A DNA stretch of 34,484 nt from a virus. The DNA is taken from positions 1 through 34,484 of the IMG/VR virus record IMGVR_UViG_3300034356_001095; one strand, given 5' to 3'. Below are positions 1 through 7,096 of the stretch, piece by piece. A program made the position numbers and the translations under genes. The notes under the pieces were generated by a model. The model had not been told where the DNA came from and ran no database searches. It was given only the letters and a program-made list of their open reading frames with translations. Numbering within the stretch: position 1 is the stretch's first letter; each line of letters begins with the position of its first letter.

Positions 1-125
1 GTGCCGTTGGGCTGGGCTGGGCAGGGCAGGGCGTGCCGATGGGCAGGGCAGGGCAGGGCAGGGCGTGCCGATGGGCAGGGCAGGGCAGGGCAGGGCGTGC
101 CGATGGGCAGGGCAGGGCAGGGCCT
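1..125. repeat. 32-bp G-rich tandem repeat at the window edge
   Basis: GTGCCG occurs at 1, 33, 65 and 97, an exact 32-bp period. Each unit continues with TGGGC and several GGGCA pentamers. The first unit carries T variants (GGGCTGGGC); the last runs into GGGCCTTTCTCC. Runs such as GGGCAGGGCAGGGCAGGG fit the canonical G-quadruplex pattern on the plus strand. The window starts inside the array, so its true length is unknown and it may mark an assembly break. The open frame through it is only repeat read as Gly/Arg/Ala and is not taken as a gene. Confidence 0.9.
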
Positions 126-297
126 TTCTCCCTTCCATTTAATCACCTATTCGTGAAATACTCTTCTATTCTTGTTCTATTCCATTCTATTCCCAATTCT
201 ATTCCAATCTATTCACGATTCTATTTTTTTGTATTCTGAATTGGATTATGGAAAATATGGAGAATATGAAAATTATAGTCGGATTTTCCGAACCTAC

Positions 298-830
298 CAT
301 TCCGAACATTATTTTTTATTCAGAGCGCCCCATTCCGAACATTATAATCATTCGCAAGTTCCATAAGTTCCATAAGTTCAACAATTATCAGCAATTCCCA
401 TAATCTCCATAAGTTCTATAATTACTATAATTTCCATAAATTCCATAAATGCCATATTTCCAGAACCTACCATTCCGAACATAGATCCGCTTCCCGAACC
501 TGCCATTCCGAACATTATTCTCATTCCAATTTCGGGCCATTCCGAACATGACCCCCGCCCTCTATTCTAAGCGTCCGGCAACATACCCCCGCCCTCCAGT
601 TTGAAAATCAAATACAAGGGACACCCCCAGTGACTCATAGAATTGGCGGAGCTTGATTTGCTAATCGCCGGGACTACCATTCCGAACATAGATGGTCAGC
701 GGAATTGAACCACTGGCAACCACACCCCCGCCCTCTCATGGAATCCTTGGCAATGCACCCCCGCCCACCTATGGTAAAAATCATTGCATACCCCCGCCCC
801 CATTTTAAAAAGTCGGGACATTCCGAACAT
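298..830 (+). repeat. Seven copies of the 12-mer CATTCCGAACAT (iteron-like)
   Basis: Exact copies start at 298, 331, 471, 504, 538, 678 and 819, all in the same orientation. Distances between starts are 33, 140, 33, 34, 140 and 141 bp, so only two spacing classes occur: about three helical turns and about 140 bp. The DNA between copies is not conserved. Same-direction, regularly spaced 12-mers resemble iterons bound by a replication initiator, but no initiator gene is recognised here. Confidence 0.85.
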
Positions 831-939
831 GGCGTCCATTTGTAATTTTGGCAGATTCACCGAGGTTGGCTGCGCAACTCATGCAACTCGGTGAACCTAC
901 CCTGCTCTAGGTGGGCAAGGGTTACGCCATACCCCGCCC
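551..939 (+). repeat. ACCCCCGCCC box repeated at fixed spacings
   Basis: ACCCCCGCCC starts at 551, 585, 724, 757 and 790, with a four-C version at 931 and a weaker relative near 623. Distances are 34, 139, 33, 33 and 141 bp, the same two classes as the CATTCCGAACAT boxes with which they interleave. Several copies are preceded by GGCAAC or GCAAT. The minus strand reads GGGCGGGGGT, so the box is G-rich on the transcribed-sense strand of the phage genes. Confidence 0.8.
856..895 (-). terminator. Long inverted repeat downstream of the last gene
   Basis: TTCACCGAG (856-864) pairs perfectly with CTCGGTGAA (887-895), with extra pairing inside the 22-nt loop. It lies about 70 bp past the stop of the glycosyltransferase gene, on the side where the long minus-strand transcript would end. 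No clear U-tract follows, so it may be a factor-dependent terminator, an mRNA 3'-end protector or a protein-binding palindrome. Confidence 0.45.
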
Positions 940-943
940 ACCT
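909..943 (-). terminator. GC-rich hairpin 20 bp after the last gene
   Basis: AGGTGGGC (909-916) pairs with GCCCACCT (936-943), an 8-bp perfect stem around a 19-nt loop. It starts about 20 bp beyond the stop codon at 963-965 in the direction of transcription. Together with the inverted repeat at 856-895 it makes a double stem-loop at the end of the gene array. There is no T-run, so intrinsic termination is only suggested. Confidence 0.45.
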
Positions 944-962
944 TAGTCAAAATTCAATACCC

Positions 963-1718
963 TTAAAATGGTGGCGGCACAAAAATTCCCTTTGGCCATT
1001 TGGCATAGAATGCGGCGGAGTCCGCTTGGAACACCGGGCTTGCCATGTATGCATCCCAGTCGCCAGTCTGACCCCCGCCCCCAATGTGATCGACCGAGAC
1101 ATTAGGGGTGATCCCCCAAAAATATCCATTCTTGAGCATTGTGTTGAGGATGTCATTATCACCGAACCACCACATACACTCCTCGGGAAATCGATACCCA
1201 TCGGCGAACCATTCACCCTTGACCATGAAAGCGAACCCAGGAACGCCACCCTTGCCATCATACTGATTGGCACAGATTCGGTCGTAGATGGTGGTGCAAG
1301 GAATCACTCGCCCATCGTAGTTCGGCGAGATCGCCATCAACCGATGTCCTGACCTAAGTGCCGTCGCCAATGTCCGAATGAAGTCATCGCCGAGGATCAG
1401 ATCATTATTAAGGAAGGTGATGTTGCAGGCTGACCCCTTCTCTAAAGCAATCTCCACTCCCATATTCCACATTCGATGTATCCCCGCCCCTTCCGCGTTA
1501 ATCACTCGGGCGATTGACTGCTCCTCCAAATATTTTTTGGTCTCCTCGCCACTACCATTGTCCAGCACGATGATACCATCGTAGCCACCCTGCCGATCCA
1601 ATTGGTTCAGCAGATTCTCGGTCATCTCCTTCTGATCCTTCACAGGAATCACCACATAATTCCTGATTCTTAGCGTTGGCGTCTGAGGTTCGATTACTGC
1701 GTACTCTTTGTTTTTCAT
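963..1718 (-). CDS. GT-A fold glycosyltransferase (family 2-like)
   Basis: The 251-residue protein probably transfers a sugar from a nucleotide sugar to an unknown acceptor, perhaps modified phage DNA or a surface glycan. Seen: an N-terminal beta strand YVVIPVK at about 21-27, the sequence IIVLDNGSG near 49-57, and NND at 104-106, the usual place of the metal-binding DxD-like motif. GGVPGFAFMVKGEW and a FGDND stretch further on match the acceptor-side region of family 2 enzymes. It is the last gene of the array. Its ATG overlaps the stop of the Cys-rich gene upstream as CTATGA. The acceptor cannot be read from sequence. Confidence 0.75.
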   Translation of the reverse strand: MKNKEYAVIEPQTPTLRIRNYVVIPVKDQKEMTENLLNQLDRQGGYDGIIVLDNGSGEETKKYLEEQSIARVINAEGAGIHRMWNMGVEIALEKGSACNITFLNNDLILGDDFIRTLATALRSGHRLMAISPNYDGRVIPCTTIYDRICANQYDGKGGVPGFAFMVKGEWFADGYRFPEECMWWFGDNDILNTMLKNGYFWGITPNVSVDHIGGGGQTGDWDAYMASPVFQADSAAFYAKWPKGIFVPPPF

Positions 1719-1921
1719 AGGTTATTTTTTAAATGTTTGGTTGATCTGATTCCCCACAGGATGCTGTCTTCTTCGATAATTTCGATGTCAAAATCCTCGG
1801 CATTATGTGGGCCAATACAGGAGCATTCTGCATAATGTTCAGCGTGAGTTGGACACCAAGGTTCTTCGCAGCATTCGCATCTTGGCAGTTCGTCCGCGCA
1901 GACAATGCGAATGCGCTCCAC
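1715..1921 (-). CDS. Small Cys-rich protein, probable GTG start
   Basis: A 68-residue reading begins at a GTG (1921-1919) and ends in Leu-stop coupled to the next gene. It holds CECCEEPWCPTHAEHYAECSC, a dense Cys/His cluster that probably binds zinc, then an acidic segment (EDFDIEIIEED). The open frame extends upstream to 2149, but that part lies over the methyltransferase core and looks like shadow sequence. The last 23 bases before the next gene are a repeat also found at 2547-2569. Function unknown. The start is uncertain because no clear ribosome site is visible. Confidence 0.5.
   Translation of the reverse strand: MERIRIVCADELPRCECCEEPWCPTHAEHYAECSCIGPHNAEDFDIEIIEEDSILWGIRSTKHLKNNL
1721..1743. 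repeat. 23-bp junction repeat, copy 1
   Basis: This 23-bp stretch (starting GTTATTTTTTAAATG on the plus strand) is identical to 2547-2569. Both copies sit at the 3' end of a gene directly before the next start codon. They are read in different frames: here as ...TKHLKNNL-stop in the Cys-rich gene and ...QPNI-stop in the methyltransferase frame; in the other copy as ...NQTFKK-stop. Confidence 0.9.
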
Positions 1922-2544
1922 TGCGCCGCCATTGCATCCGCGATTCCCTGATACGTCTTGCTGCGGAGCTTCCATCGATCTGGGCTTGGCGGCAACTTGT
2001 TCTGCGATCCCTTCGCACATTGGTTCTCCCAGTGTCCGCTTGCTGGTTTTTGCAATATGTTTGACGGCATGAGTGAAGGGAGATTTTTTAGCCATAGACA
2101 AGTCGTTTTTGATTCTGGATGCCCGAACTGCCAAGGATGAATCACGCAATCAGGCTTGCGGATTCTTGTTGAGATTGCCCCCACTGGATTCTCCAAGGCG
2201 ATGTGGGGCGCGTCAGCGTTGAGTAATGCAGCCACAAACAGCAGTGCATCCTCAGTTAATTGCGGATCACGTTTTCCACGCACAGTCCAATGCATTCCCG
2301 ATGAGCAAAGATAAGTACATGGAGGAAATGCAATTATGATGTCCCACGATTGACGCAACAAAGGAAGGACATCTCCCATATGATGTGAACCAGGCGCATC
2401 GGTTGGCAGTAGATCGCAACTCACCGCATCGTGTCCAAGAGCGCAGAAGGCATCACGAACAACGCCAGAGTACTCACACGCAACAAGCACGCGAAGAACT
2501 ATATGTTCTGCGTTAGTCGGTGATGCTTGTTCTCGATTCTCCAT
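1729..2544 (-). CDS. C5-cytosine-methyltransferase-like protein
   Basis: Probably transfers a methyl group from S-adenosylmethionine to cytosine C5 in DNA. Seen: RVLVACEYSG (18-27) as a motif I variant, SCDLLP (42-47), AFPPCTYLC (72-80) with the catalytic-type PPC at 74-76, ENP at 118-120, and a C-terminal block (RWKLRSKTYQGIADAMAAQW) typical of a compact phage family that normally ends there. The remaining 62 residues look like low-quality sequence read through in a frame overlapping the Cys-rich gene, so the natural stop seems lost. It may provide the 5-methylcytosine that the nearby glycosylation module would need; that link is inference. Confidence 0.7.
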   Translation of the reverse strand: MENREQASPTNAEHIVLRVLVACEYSGVVRDAFCALGHDAVSCDLLPTDAPGSHHMGDVLPLLRQSWDIIIAFPPCTYLCSSGMHWTVRGKRDPQLTEDALLFVAALLNADAPHIALENPVGAISTRIRKPDCVIHPWQFGHPESKTTCLWLKNLPSLMPSNILQKPASGHWENQCAKGSQNKLPPSPDRWKLRSKTYQGIADAMAAQWSAFALSARTNCQDANAAKNLGVQLTLNIMQNAPVLAHIMPRILTSKLSKKTASCGESDQPNI

Positions 2545-2546
2545 CA

Positions 2547-2569
2547 GTTATTTTTTAAATGTTTGGTTG
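2547..2569. repeat. 23-bp junction repeat, copy 2
   Basis: Identical to 1721-1743. It forms the last codons and stop of the primase-like gene and lies 2 bp before the ATG of the methyltransferase gene. Identity over 23 bp in two reading frames implies copying of DNA rather than protein-level selection. Confidence 0.9.
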
Positions 2570-3420
2570 CCCCGCTTCCAGAGCGTGTCCTTGATCATCG
2601 ATTCGATCAAGGCTTTTGTCGCGCCCTTCTGCACGAACGCCCGAATATCCTTCGTTGGAGGAATCAATTTCACCACAGGTTTGCTGATGCTCTTGATCAG
2701 TTCGTTCGCTCCCTCTAACCCAGGCCCATCGTTGTCGCACACCATCACCACCTCTTGAGCGATCTGATCGACAATGGCTTGAATGATCGGCACGCCACCG
2801 CGACAGGACGCTCGCCCAATTGCGAATAGACCGAGGGACAACAGAGCAGCGGTGTCAGTCGGCCCTTCACAAATGAATAGGCGTTTAGCATCAATCAGCA
2901 GTTGGGCGCGGAATGGGAAAAAGACGCCAGATTTCGAACCTGAGACCGCAAACTTTTTGCCATCAATCGTCCGTAGTCGAATCCCGCATACGCAGTCGAT
3001 CCCCCATGCCGTCTCGTCATACATCGGGAACGCCATCAAACTCTTACTCTCAATCCATGTCGCCCCGAGTAGCCAGAGGGATTTGGTAGTCACTCCTAAC
3101 CTTTCTGCCATCTCGGTCAATCGTTGCCCCGGCGCTTCACCTCTCCATCCATTCATCATCCCCGCGAAGTCCATCGTAGCCTCTTGTTTCTTAGGGGGCG
3201 TAGGTCTGTGGACATACATAGGGGCGTCCACGTCAAATTTGTGAAACCATCCGCCATTGGACATCGGTCGATCACTCTCTGCTCGCATACAGCATCTCCC
3301 CTTGTCGCCGATGGTACACCAGTCACCCTTGTGGCAGATTCCACAAGGGTGAGCCTTAGTGACCTTCTCCCATTGACCAGTTGGCAATGGTGAGTTGTCC
3401 CACTTGAAGTCTGCTACCAT
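2548..3420 (-). CDS. DnaG-type primase with zinc finger and TOPRIM domain
   Basis: A likely RNA primase for phage replication, 290 residues. The N-terminus has Cys26, Cys29, Cys35 and Cys43/44 (CGICHKGDWC...RCC), a zinc-binding motif as in primases that recognise template DNA. The centre (about 120-170) resembles the primase/gp4 core. TOPRIM residues are clear: CEGPTD at 184-189 with the conserved Glu, and CDNDGPG at 228-234 with the metal-binding aspartates. Its ATG overlaps the end of the helicase gene (ATGGTAG), so the two are translationally coupled, mirroring the primase-helicase pairing of T7-like and prophage replication modules. Confidence 0.8.
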   Translation of the reverse strand: MVADFKWDNSPLPTGQWEKVTKAHPCGICHKGDWCTIGDKGRCCMRAESDRPMSNGGWFHKFDVDAPMYVHRPTPPKKQEATMDFAGMMNGWRGEAPGQRLTEMAERLGVTTKSLWLLGATWIESKSLMAFPMYDETAWGIDCVCGIRLRTIDGKKFAVSGSKSGVFFPFRAQLLIDAKRLFICEGPTDTAALLSLGLFAIGRASCRGGVPIIQAIVDQIAQEVVMVCDNDGPGLEGANELIKSISKPVVKLIPPTKDIRAFVQKGATKALIESMIKDTLWKRGNQTFKK

Positions 3421-5126
3421 TCGTTCTTGCCTAATGGCTTCGCAGTCACACGATTCCGAGCGACACTTAGCTGATGTTCAGGAGGAAGCTTCTTCCAACG
3501 ATTCTTTGCCAGCGCATCAATGATTCGTTTGGCATCATCTCGCTTCATGTTCGCACCATCGTAGCCATGTGAGTTCAGCAGCGCCGATTGCTTGACTGAG
3601 CATAGGTCTTTGTTCCAGCGGCGGAACTGCTCGTCGAGCAACTGCTTTGCCTGATCGTTGGTCATCTTATCTGGATCGATCCCCTGCTTTCGGAGGATAT
3701 CCTTCTGCTTGCTGGTCAGAGGATTGCGCTGAGTCACAGATGGATGCACAGGACGAATATCGAACGCATCAAACGGATTGATGTTTGAAGATGTCCACTT
3801 CGCCTTCGCTACAAGCTTCCGTTTCCTTGCTTCCTCCAGTTGTTTCTGCAATTCCCGCTCCGCCATCTCTTTGGCAATGATGGCGTCTCGGGCATCTTCC
3901 AAAGCGTCTTCAATATCGTGGACATCTCCATCGGCGATGATCTCCTTAGCGATCTTGCGCTCCGCCTCGGTATACTTTCCACCGAGGAGATCGAGTCCAT
4001 TGATCAACTTGTGGCGTCCGCTATTGCCACAAAAGTCAATGAGCATAGCGTTGGGCTTTTTGCTAGTCCAGATTGCTCGCTTCCTCTCTGTGGCAGTGGC
4101 GAACTGATCGACCAACCCTGCTTGTGGCCGAGTCGCTCTTCCTGCCATCTGAGCGTAAAGCGCCCGTGACTTCGTTGGACGAGCCATGACGATCACCTCA
4201 ACGCCAGGAGCATCGAATCCCTCGGTCGCTACGCCAACATTGCAGAGAATCTGCGTCCTTCCAGACACCACATTATCCATGATCTTGCGTCGAGCTTCCT
4301 TCTCGGTCTTGCCCGATACCCACTCGGCAATTCCCTGCTTGTGTCGATTGAAGATAGCGCACGCCATCTCAGCGTGTTTCACCGAGGGCGTGAACACGAT
4401 AGTCTGCTTATCGCCGATGATGTCAAGTGTCGCCGAGCATACTCCTTGGCAGACTGTCTCAGCTTCCATGATCGCCGCTAGATCAGCACCATTCAGATCT
4501 CCGGCAGTGGTGCGAACCTCGCTGAAGTCTAGTCCCGCGATGCTCACCATCTGGCAGGAAATCGGAACGAGCCACCCATCGCTGATGGCCTCGGTGATCG
4601 TGTAGTTAAACGCTACCGAATCGCACACTTGACCGAGCGCCTCCTCGTCAGTTCGATCAGGCGTTGCTGTCACACCGAGGATCTTGATGTCTGGATTTGT
4701 CTTGAAGTAGTCCAAAATCTTGACGTACGTGCTGGCAGTAGCGTGATGAAACTCATCGATGACGATGGTCGAGAAGTCCAATGGATTGAATTTCTCCATC
4801 CGAGGTCTGACCCTCCCCGACACCAGTGTCTGGACTGTGGCGATGACCACAGGCTGGGTAGACCACAAAGTTTTCGACGCTGTGAGTTCGCCCATCTCAA
4901 TCTCGCAATCAAGACCAGTAAACTTCTCGATCTTGTCCTTCGCCTGAAAGATCAGTTCTTCCCGATGTGCCAGCACCAAAGCTCTGCCGGGAAGTCGCCG
5001 CTTTACGATGTCTGCGAACAGTACGGTCTTGCCAGCGCCCGTGGGCATTACCACCATCGTAGACTGATTCTTTTCCCAGTGAGCGATGATCGAATCGCTC
5101 GCTTGTTGTTGGTATGGTCTTAGCAT
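3414..5126 (-). CDS. Superfamily 2 DEAD/DEAH-box helicase
   Basis: A 570-residue ATP-dependent helicase/translocase of the RecG/UvrB/type III restriction-like SF2 group, probably for replication or recombination. Motifs in order: Q-like LRPYQQQA at the start, Walker A PTGAGKT (28-34), motif Ia VLAHREELI, DEFHH as the DEAH box (124-128), TATPDR (153-158), IVFTPSV, VATEGFDAPG, and QMAGRATRP as motif VI (from 326). A charged, coiled-coil-like segment (about 395-440) and a C-terminal extension follow. The start overlaps the stop of the preceding gene (ATGCTAA), and the end overlaps the primase. Confidence 0.9.
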   Translation of the reverse strand: MLRPYQQQASDSIIAHWEKNQSTMVVMPTGAGKTVLFADIVKRRLPGRALVLAHREELIFQAKDKIEKFTGLDCEIEMGELTASKTLWSTQPVVIATVQTLVSGRVRPRMEKFNPLDFSTIVIDEFHHATASTYVKILDYFKTNPDIKILGVTATPDRTDEEALGQVCDSVAFNYTITEAISDGWLVPISCQMVSIAGLDFSEVRTTAGDLNGADLAAIMEAETVCQGVCSATLDIIGDKQTIVFTPSVKHAEMACAIFNRHKQGIAEWVSGKTEKEARRKIMDNVVSGRTQILCNVGVATEGFDAPGVEVIVMARPTKSRALYAQMAGRATRPQAGLVDQFATATERKRAIWTSKKPNAMLIDFCGNSGRHKLINGLDLLGGKYTEAERKIAKEIIADGDVHDIEDALEDARDAIIAKEMAERELQKQLEEARKRKLVAKAKWTSSNINPFDAFDIRPVHPSVTQRNPLTSKQKDILRKQGIDPDKMTNDQAKQLLDEQFRRWNKDLCSVKQSALLNSHGYDGANMKRDDAKRIIDALAKNRWKKLPPEHQLSVARNRVTAKPLGKNEW

Positions 5127-5473
5127 TGCATCGCCTTCCTAATCTCTTTCATTTCGTCTGGCACGCAGACTTGCCACTGCACCTTCGACAGGAATCCTCT
5201 CCCCTTGCACATGACGCAGTCAGCCACGGCGATGCCTTGGCATGAAGCGCAGACGGCGTATGGGACTGCACAGAGCAAGTCTCGGTACACTGCCTCAAGT
5301 TTACTAGCGATGCCAGACAGGCTGACTGGCAAGTAGAGCGGATCTTTCTGCCACGCAGTCGCAACGCTCTTTCTAAGAACCTGAATGTGGCGAAGCGTAT
5401 CTGCCACCTCTTCGCGGCGCATCCAAAGTGCCTCAAGATGTGCGGGAATGGTCATCCCCGTCAGGTCAATCAC
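5120..5473 (-). CDS. Zinc-binding phage protein (CxxC...CxxC)
   Basis: A 117-residue protein of unknown function next to the helicase. The C-terminal half carries VCASCQG...DCVMCKGRGF, two Cys pairs in a DnaJ-like zinc arrangement, likely for protein or DNA contact. I start it at GTG 5473: it forms a GTGA overlap with the upstream stop and is preceded by GGGAGG, one of the few good ribosome sites in the window. A longer frame begins at GTG 5518. Position just before the helicase suggests a replication accessory role, by inference. Confidence 0.65.
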   Translation of the reverse strand: MIDLTGMTIPAHLEALWMRREEVADTLRHIQVLRKSVATAWQKDPLYLPVSLSGIASKLEAVYRDLLCAVPYAVCASCQGIAVADCVMCKGRGFLSKVQWQVCVPDEMKEIRKAMQC

Positions 5474-5667
5474 GGCATCCCTCCCAGCGAGGTGATGAGC
5501 GCCGTCTTGACTAGACACGCCATGAACTCCGATTGGCTCAATGACATCTCATGGCGGAGCGTCTCGAACGCATCGGCAACGTGCGGCTCAACCCTGATTG
5601 TTAATGCCACACGCTTGATCTTCCGAGGCTTGCGCCCCCTCTTCTTCTTTTCTGGTTTGTCGTTCAT
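5470..5667 (-). CDS. AT-hook plus ribbon-helix-helix-like DNA-binding protein
   Basis: 65 residues. The N-terminus is a run of basic residues with KKRGRKPRKIKR (about 8-19), containing the GRKP core of an AT-hook. VALTIRVEPHVADAFETLRHEMSLSQSEFMACLVKTAL follows, resembling a ribbon-helix-helix (CopG/Arc-like) strand and two helices. It probably binds A/T-rich DNA as a small regulator or architectural protein. The ATG overlaps the preceding stop (TTATGA) and its own stop overlaps the next GTG, so it sits in a tightly coupled operon. Confidence 0.6.
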   Translation of the reverse strand: MNDKPEKKKRGRKPRKIKRVALTIRVEPHVADAFETLRHEMSLSQSEFMACLVKTALITSLGGMP

Positions 5668-6050
5668 AATGCTTGACCTCCGCTAAGTTTGATGAGGTTG
5701 GTAAGGCGAGTCACTTCCAATTTTTCCGCCTTCAATTCTTCCGCCAGAATCTCCATTTGCGTTGGCATCCGAGTGGGAGGATTTACGCAGGCACATCGAA
5801 TCTCCTCAATAGATTCCATCCACTGAAAGCAGTAATGCTCTCGGCGGAACTCGATGGTAGAGACTCGCCCCCGACTGGCTTCGGTCACGTGGAAGATCGA
5901 AACATAAATGGAGCTTCTGCTGACGCTTAAGCTTAGTTCTATTTTGCCCGCTGGGACTGACTGAGACAGCAGAAGTAGATGCATCTGCACCTCGTCGAAT
6001 GTTGGAGTCAACGAGAGAAACTCTCGGTCTATTAATTGTTGGTATGTCAT
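5664..6050 (-). CDS. Hypothetical protein with C-terminal coiled coil
   Basis: 128 residues, not recognised. The N-terminal two thirds alternate strands (KIELSLSVSRSSIYVSIFHV) and contain CFQWMESIEEIRCACVN. The last third (MPTQMEILAEELKAEKLEVTRLTNLIKL) is strongly heptad-like and likely forms a coiled coil. It ends in Leu-stop through a TTATGA overlap with the AT-hook gene. It is first in the stretch after a 60-bp gap, so it may follow a transcript break. Confidence 0.5.
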   Translation of the reverse strand: MTYQQLIDREFLSLTPTFDEVQMHLLLLSQSVPAGKIELSLSVSRSSIYVSIFHVTEASRGRVSTIEFRREHYCFQWMESIEEIRCACVNPPTRMPTQMEILAEELKAEKLEVTRLTNLIKLSGGQAL

Positions 6051-6117
6051 AAGGCGAGTAATCTGCTTGCAGATCAGATTGGTGTCAATGATTTATTTTC
6101 GTTTGCCAGCAACTTTC

Positions 6118-6231
6118 TCAAATTAGTTCATGCTGAAAGTCACCGCAGATTCCACAAAGCCTTGTGGTGCAACACTTAACACGATCATTAACCTCGCCTC
6201 GATTCGGTAGTTTCGATGGGTTAAATCCCAA
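6118..6231 (-). CDS. Possible 37-residue Cys-rich mini-protein (TTG start)
   Basis: In the 226-bp gap between two larger genes there is a TTG-started frame of 37 residues. Its C-terminal half reads VKCCTTRLCGICGDFQHELI; the spacing of its four Cys and one His suits a small zinc ribbon, and composition before it (NPSKLPNRGEVNDRV) looks protein-like. No ribosome site is visible and the start codon is weak, so it could be a decayed gene remnant. The rest of the gap holds only a short ATCTGC/GCAGAT hairpin near 6061-6074. Confidence 0.4.
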   Translation of the reverse strand: MGFNPSKLPNRGEVNDRVKCCTTRLCGICGDFQHELI

Positions 6232-6276
6232 TCACCAAAGTTTAAACAAAGGATTGGGGCGTATCGAATTGAGCGA

Positions 6277-6504
6277 TCAAGCGTCATTTCTGGACACCTT
6301 CGGGAGGCTTACTGTGTATGTTGGCAAGCCTCTCCCATCGCCAGTTTTCTTGCTCTTGTCTCGGCGATCCAGCGAGTGATCCTTCTGGTAGCATCCCACG
6401 CAGATTCTGGCGTTGCCAATCTGATACGCCGCGAGCGTCCCGCAGTCGCAGTAGTTCTGCCTGCGCGGATCAATTGGCTTTGGCTCGCGGATCACTCTGC
6501 CCAT
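6277..6504 (-). CDS. Small zinc-ribbon protein, paralogue 1
   Basis: 75 residues with CDCGTLAAYQIGNARICVGC, two Cys pairs about 16 residues apart, and a C-terminal TYTVSLPK. The same plan (C-x-C, then hydrophobic and Asn/Ala residues, then C-x2-C, ending in Tyr-x-Val/Ile-x-Leu-Pro) recurs at 9536-9829 and 10426-10623, so the three are one family. Function unknown; binding of nucleic acid or a host protein through a zinc ribbon is likely. It overlaps the end of the preceding gene by 13 bp. Confidence 0.65.
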   Translation of the reverse strand: MGRVIREPKPIDPRRQNYCDCGTLAAYQIGNARICVGCYQKDHSLDRRDKSKKTGDGRGLPTYTVSLPKVSRNDA

Positions 6505-6692
6505 AGCATTGGTTCGGGAGGACGATTGTCTGGCAGATCGACATAGTCTCTGGCAGTCTCTTGGGCCTCCGTAACCGAGTGGGCGCGAACAAGGTATGTC
6601 TTGCCATTTCGTTTGACTATATACTCATTTGAGCCAAAAGAATCGGCCATGCATTCAATGCGAGGGGAGGTGATTTTAATTAGTTTGCTCAT
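6492..6692 (-). CDS. Hypothetical small protein
   Basis: 66 residues, not recognised. It shows a beta-rich centre (YIVKRNGKTYLVRAHSVTEAQETARDYVDL) that resembles small phage proteins of the read-through-hairpin type with a following helix. The start overlaps the end of the VRR-NUC gene through CTATGA. It lies between a nuclease and a zinc-ribbon protein in a row of coupled short genes. No signal peptide or membrane segment is seen. Confidence 0.5.
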   Translation of the reverse strand: MSKLIKITSPRIECMADSFGSNEYIVKRNGKTYLVRAHSVTEAQETARDYVDLPDNRPPEPMLWAE

Positions 6693-7096
6693 AGTAGGGA
6701 AAGGATTGCAAATTTGACTGCCTCATCGAAGTTCCAGCAGACCTTCGTTGGAATGCCTGACTGATTCAACTCATCAATGCACTCGACTTGATGCTTACTT
6801 AATTTGCCTCCAGCAGCCTTGAGTTCGATACAGCACACCTTACCCTGGTGCATCACAGTCAAATCGGGATGGCCTCGGCGAATGGTTGACTCCTTGTCAG
6901 TCCTGCTGACCAGAACATAGTAGCCCCGGCGGCGCAGGTCTGTGCAGACTAGGGCATTCAACTCACGCTCTTCACCTGCTTGCCAGCGTTCTTGAGCCAG
7001 CGTCGGTTGCTCAACAACGCTGATTGGTTGATCCAATGCACATTGAAACTTGTTCTTGTATTGATGCTCACGCACCTGTTGCTCTGTCATTTTCAT
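6689..7096 (-). CDS. VRR-NUC family nuclease
   Basis: 135 residues. The C-terminal half has GHPDLTV (75-81), CCIELKAAGG (88-97) and KLSKHQ (98-103): the Asp...Glu-x-Lys...Gln signature of VRR-NUC endonucleases of the restriction-enzyme fold, which in phages cut branched or structured DNA. The N-terminal 35 residues are a separate, poorly conserved lead. Its first codons (MKMTEQQ) are nearly identical in DNA to the start of the gene at 7949-8203, a shared start cassette. It overlaps the stop of the glycosyltransferase upstream. Confidence 0.8.
   Translation of the reverse strand: MKMTEQQVREHQYKNKFQCALDQPISVVEQPTLAQERWQAGEERELNALVCTDLRRRGYYVLVSRTDKESTIRRGHPDLTVMHQGKVCCIELKAAGGKLSKHQVECIDELNQSGIPTKVCWNFDEAVKFAILSLL

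Larger units (their letters stand above)
1..962. other. Non-coding, repeat-packed region downstream of the last gene
   Basis: No convincing gene lies here on either strand. From left to right: the 32-bp G-rich repeat (1-125), an A/T-rich stretch of TTCTATTC-like units (about 165-235), a stretch of CATAAGTTC and TTCCATAA units (about 360-455), the CATTCCGAACAT and AC(4-5)GCCC boxes, and two inverted repeats just beyond the last gene. Layered, strand-biased low complexity of this kind fits a replication origin or a regulatory or packaging region. Which one is inference. Confidence 0.75.

Noticed and set aside
33-366. Two open frames on the plus strand in the repeat region
   Set aside because: The translation is tandem GQGRA-type repeat followed by A/T-rich low-complexity sequence; no protein-like composition and no start context.
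298-830. CRISPR-like array from the spaced 12-mers
   Set aside because: The repeat is only 12 bp, spacing jumps between 33 and 140 bp, and there is no repeat palindrome or cas gene.
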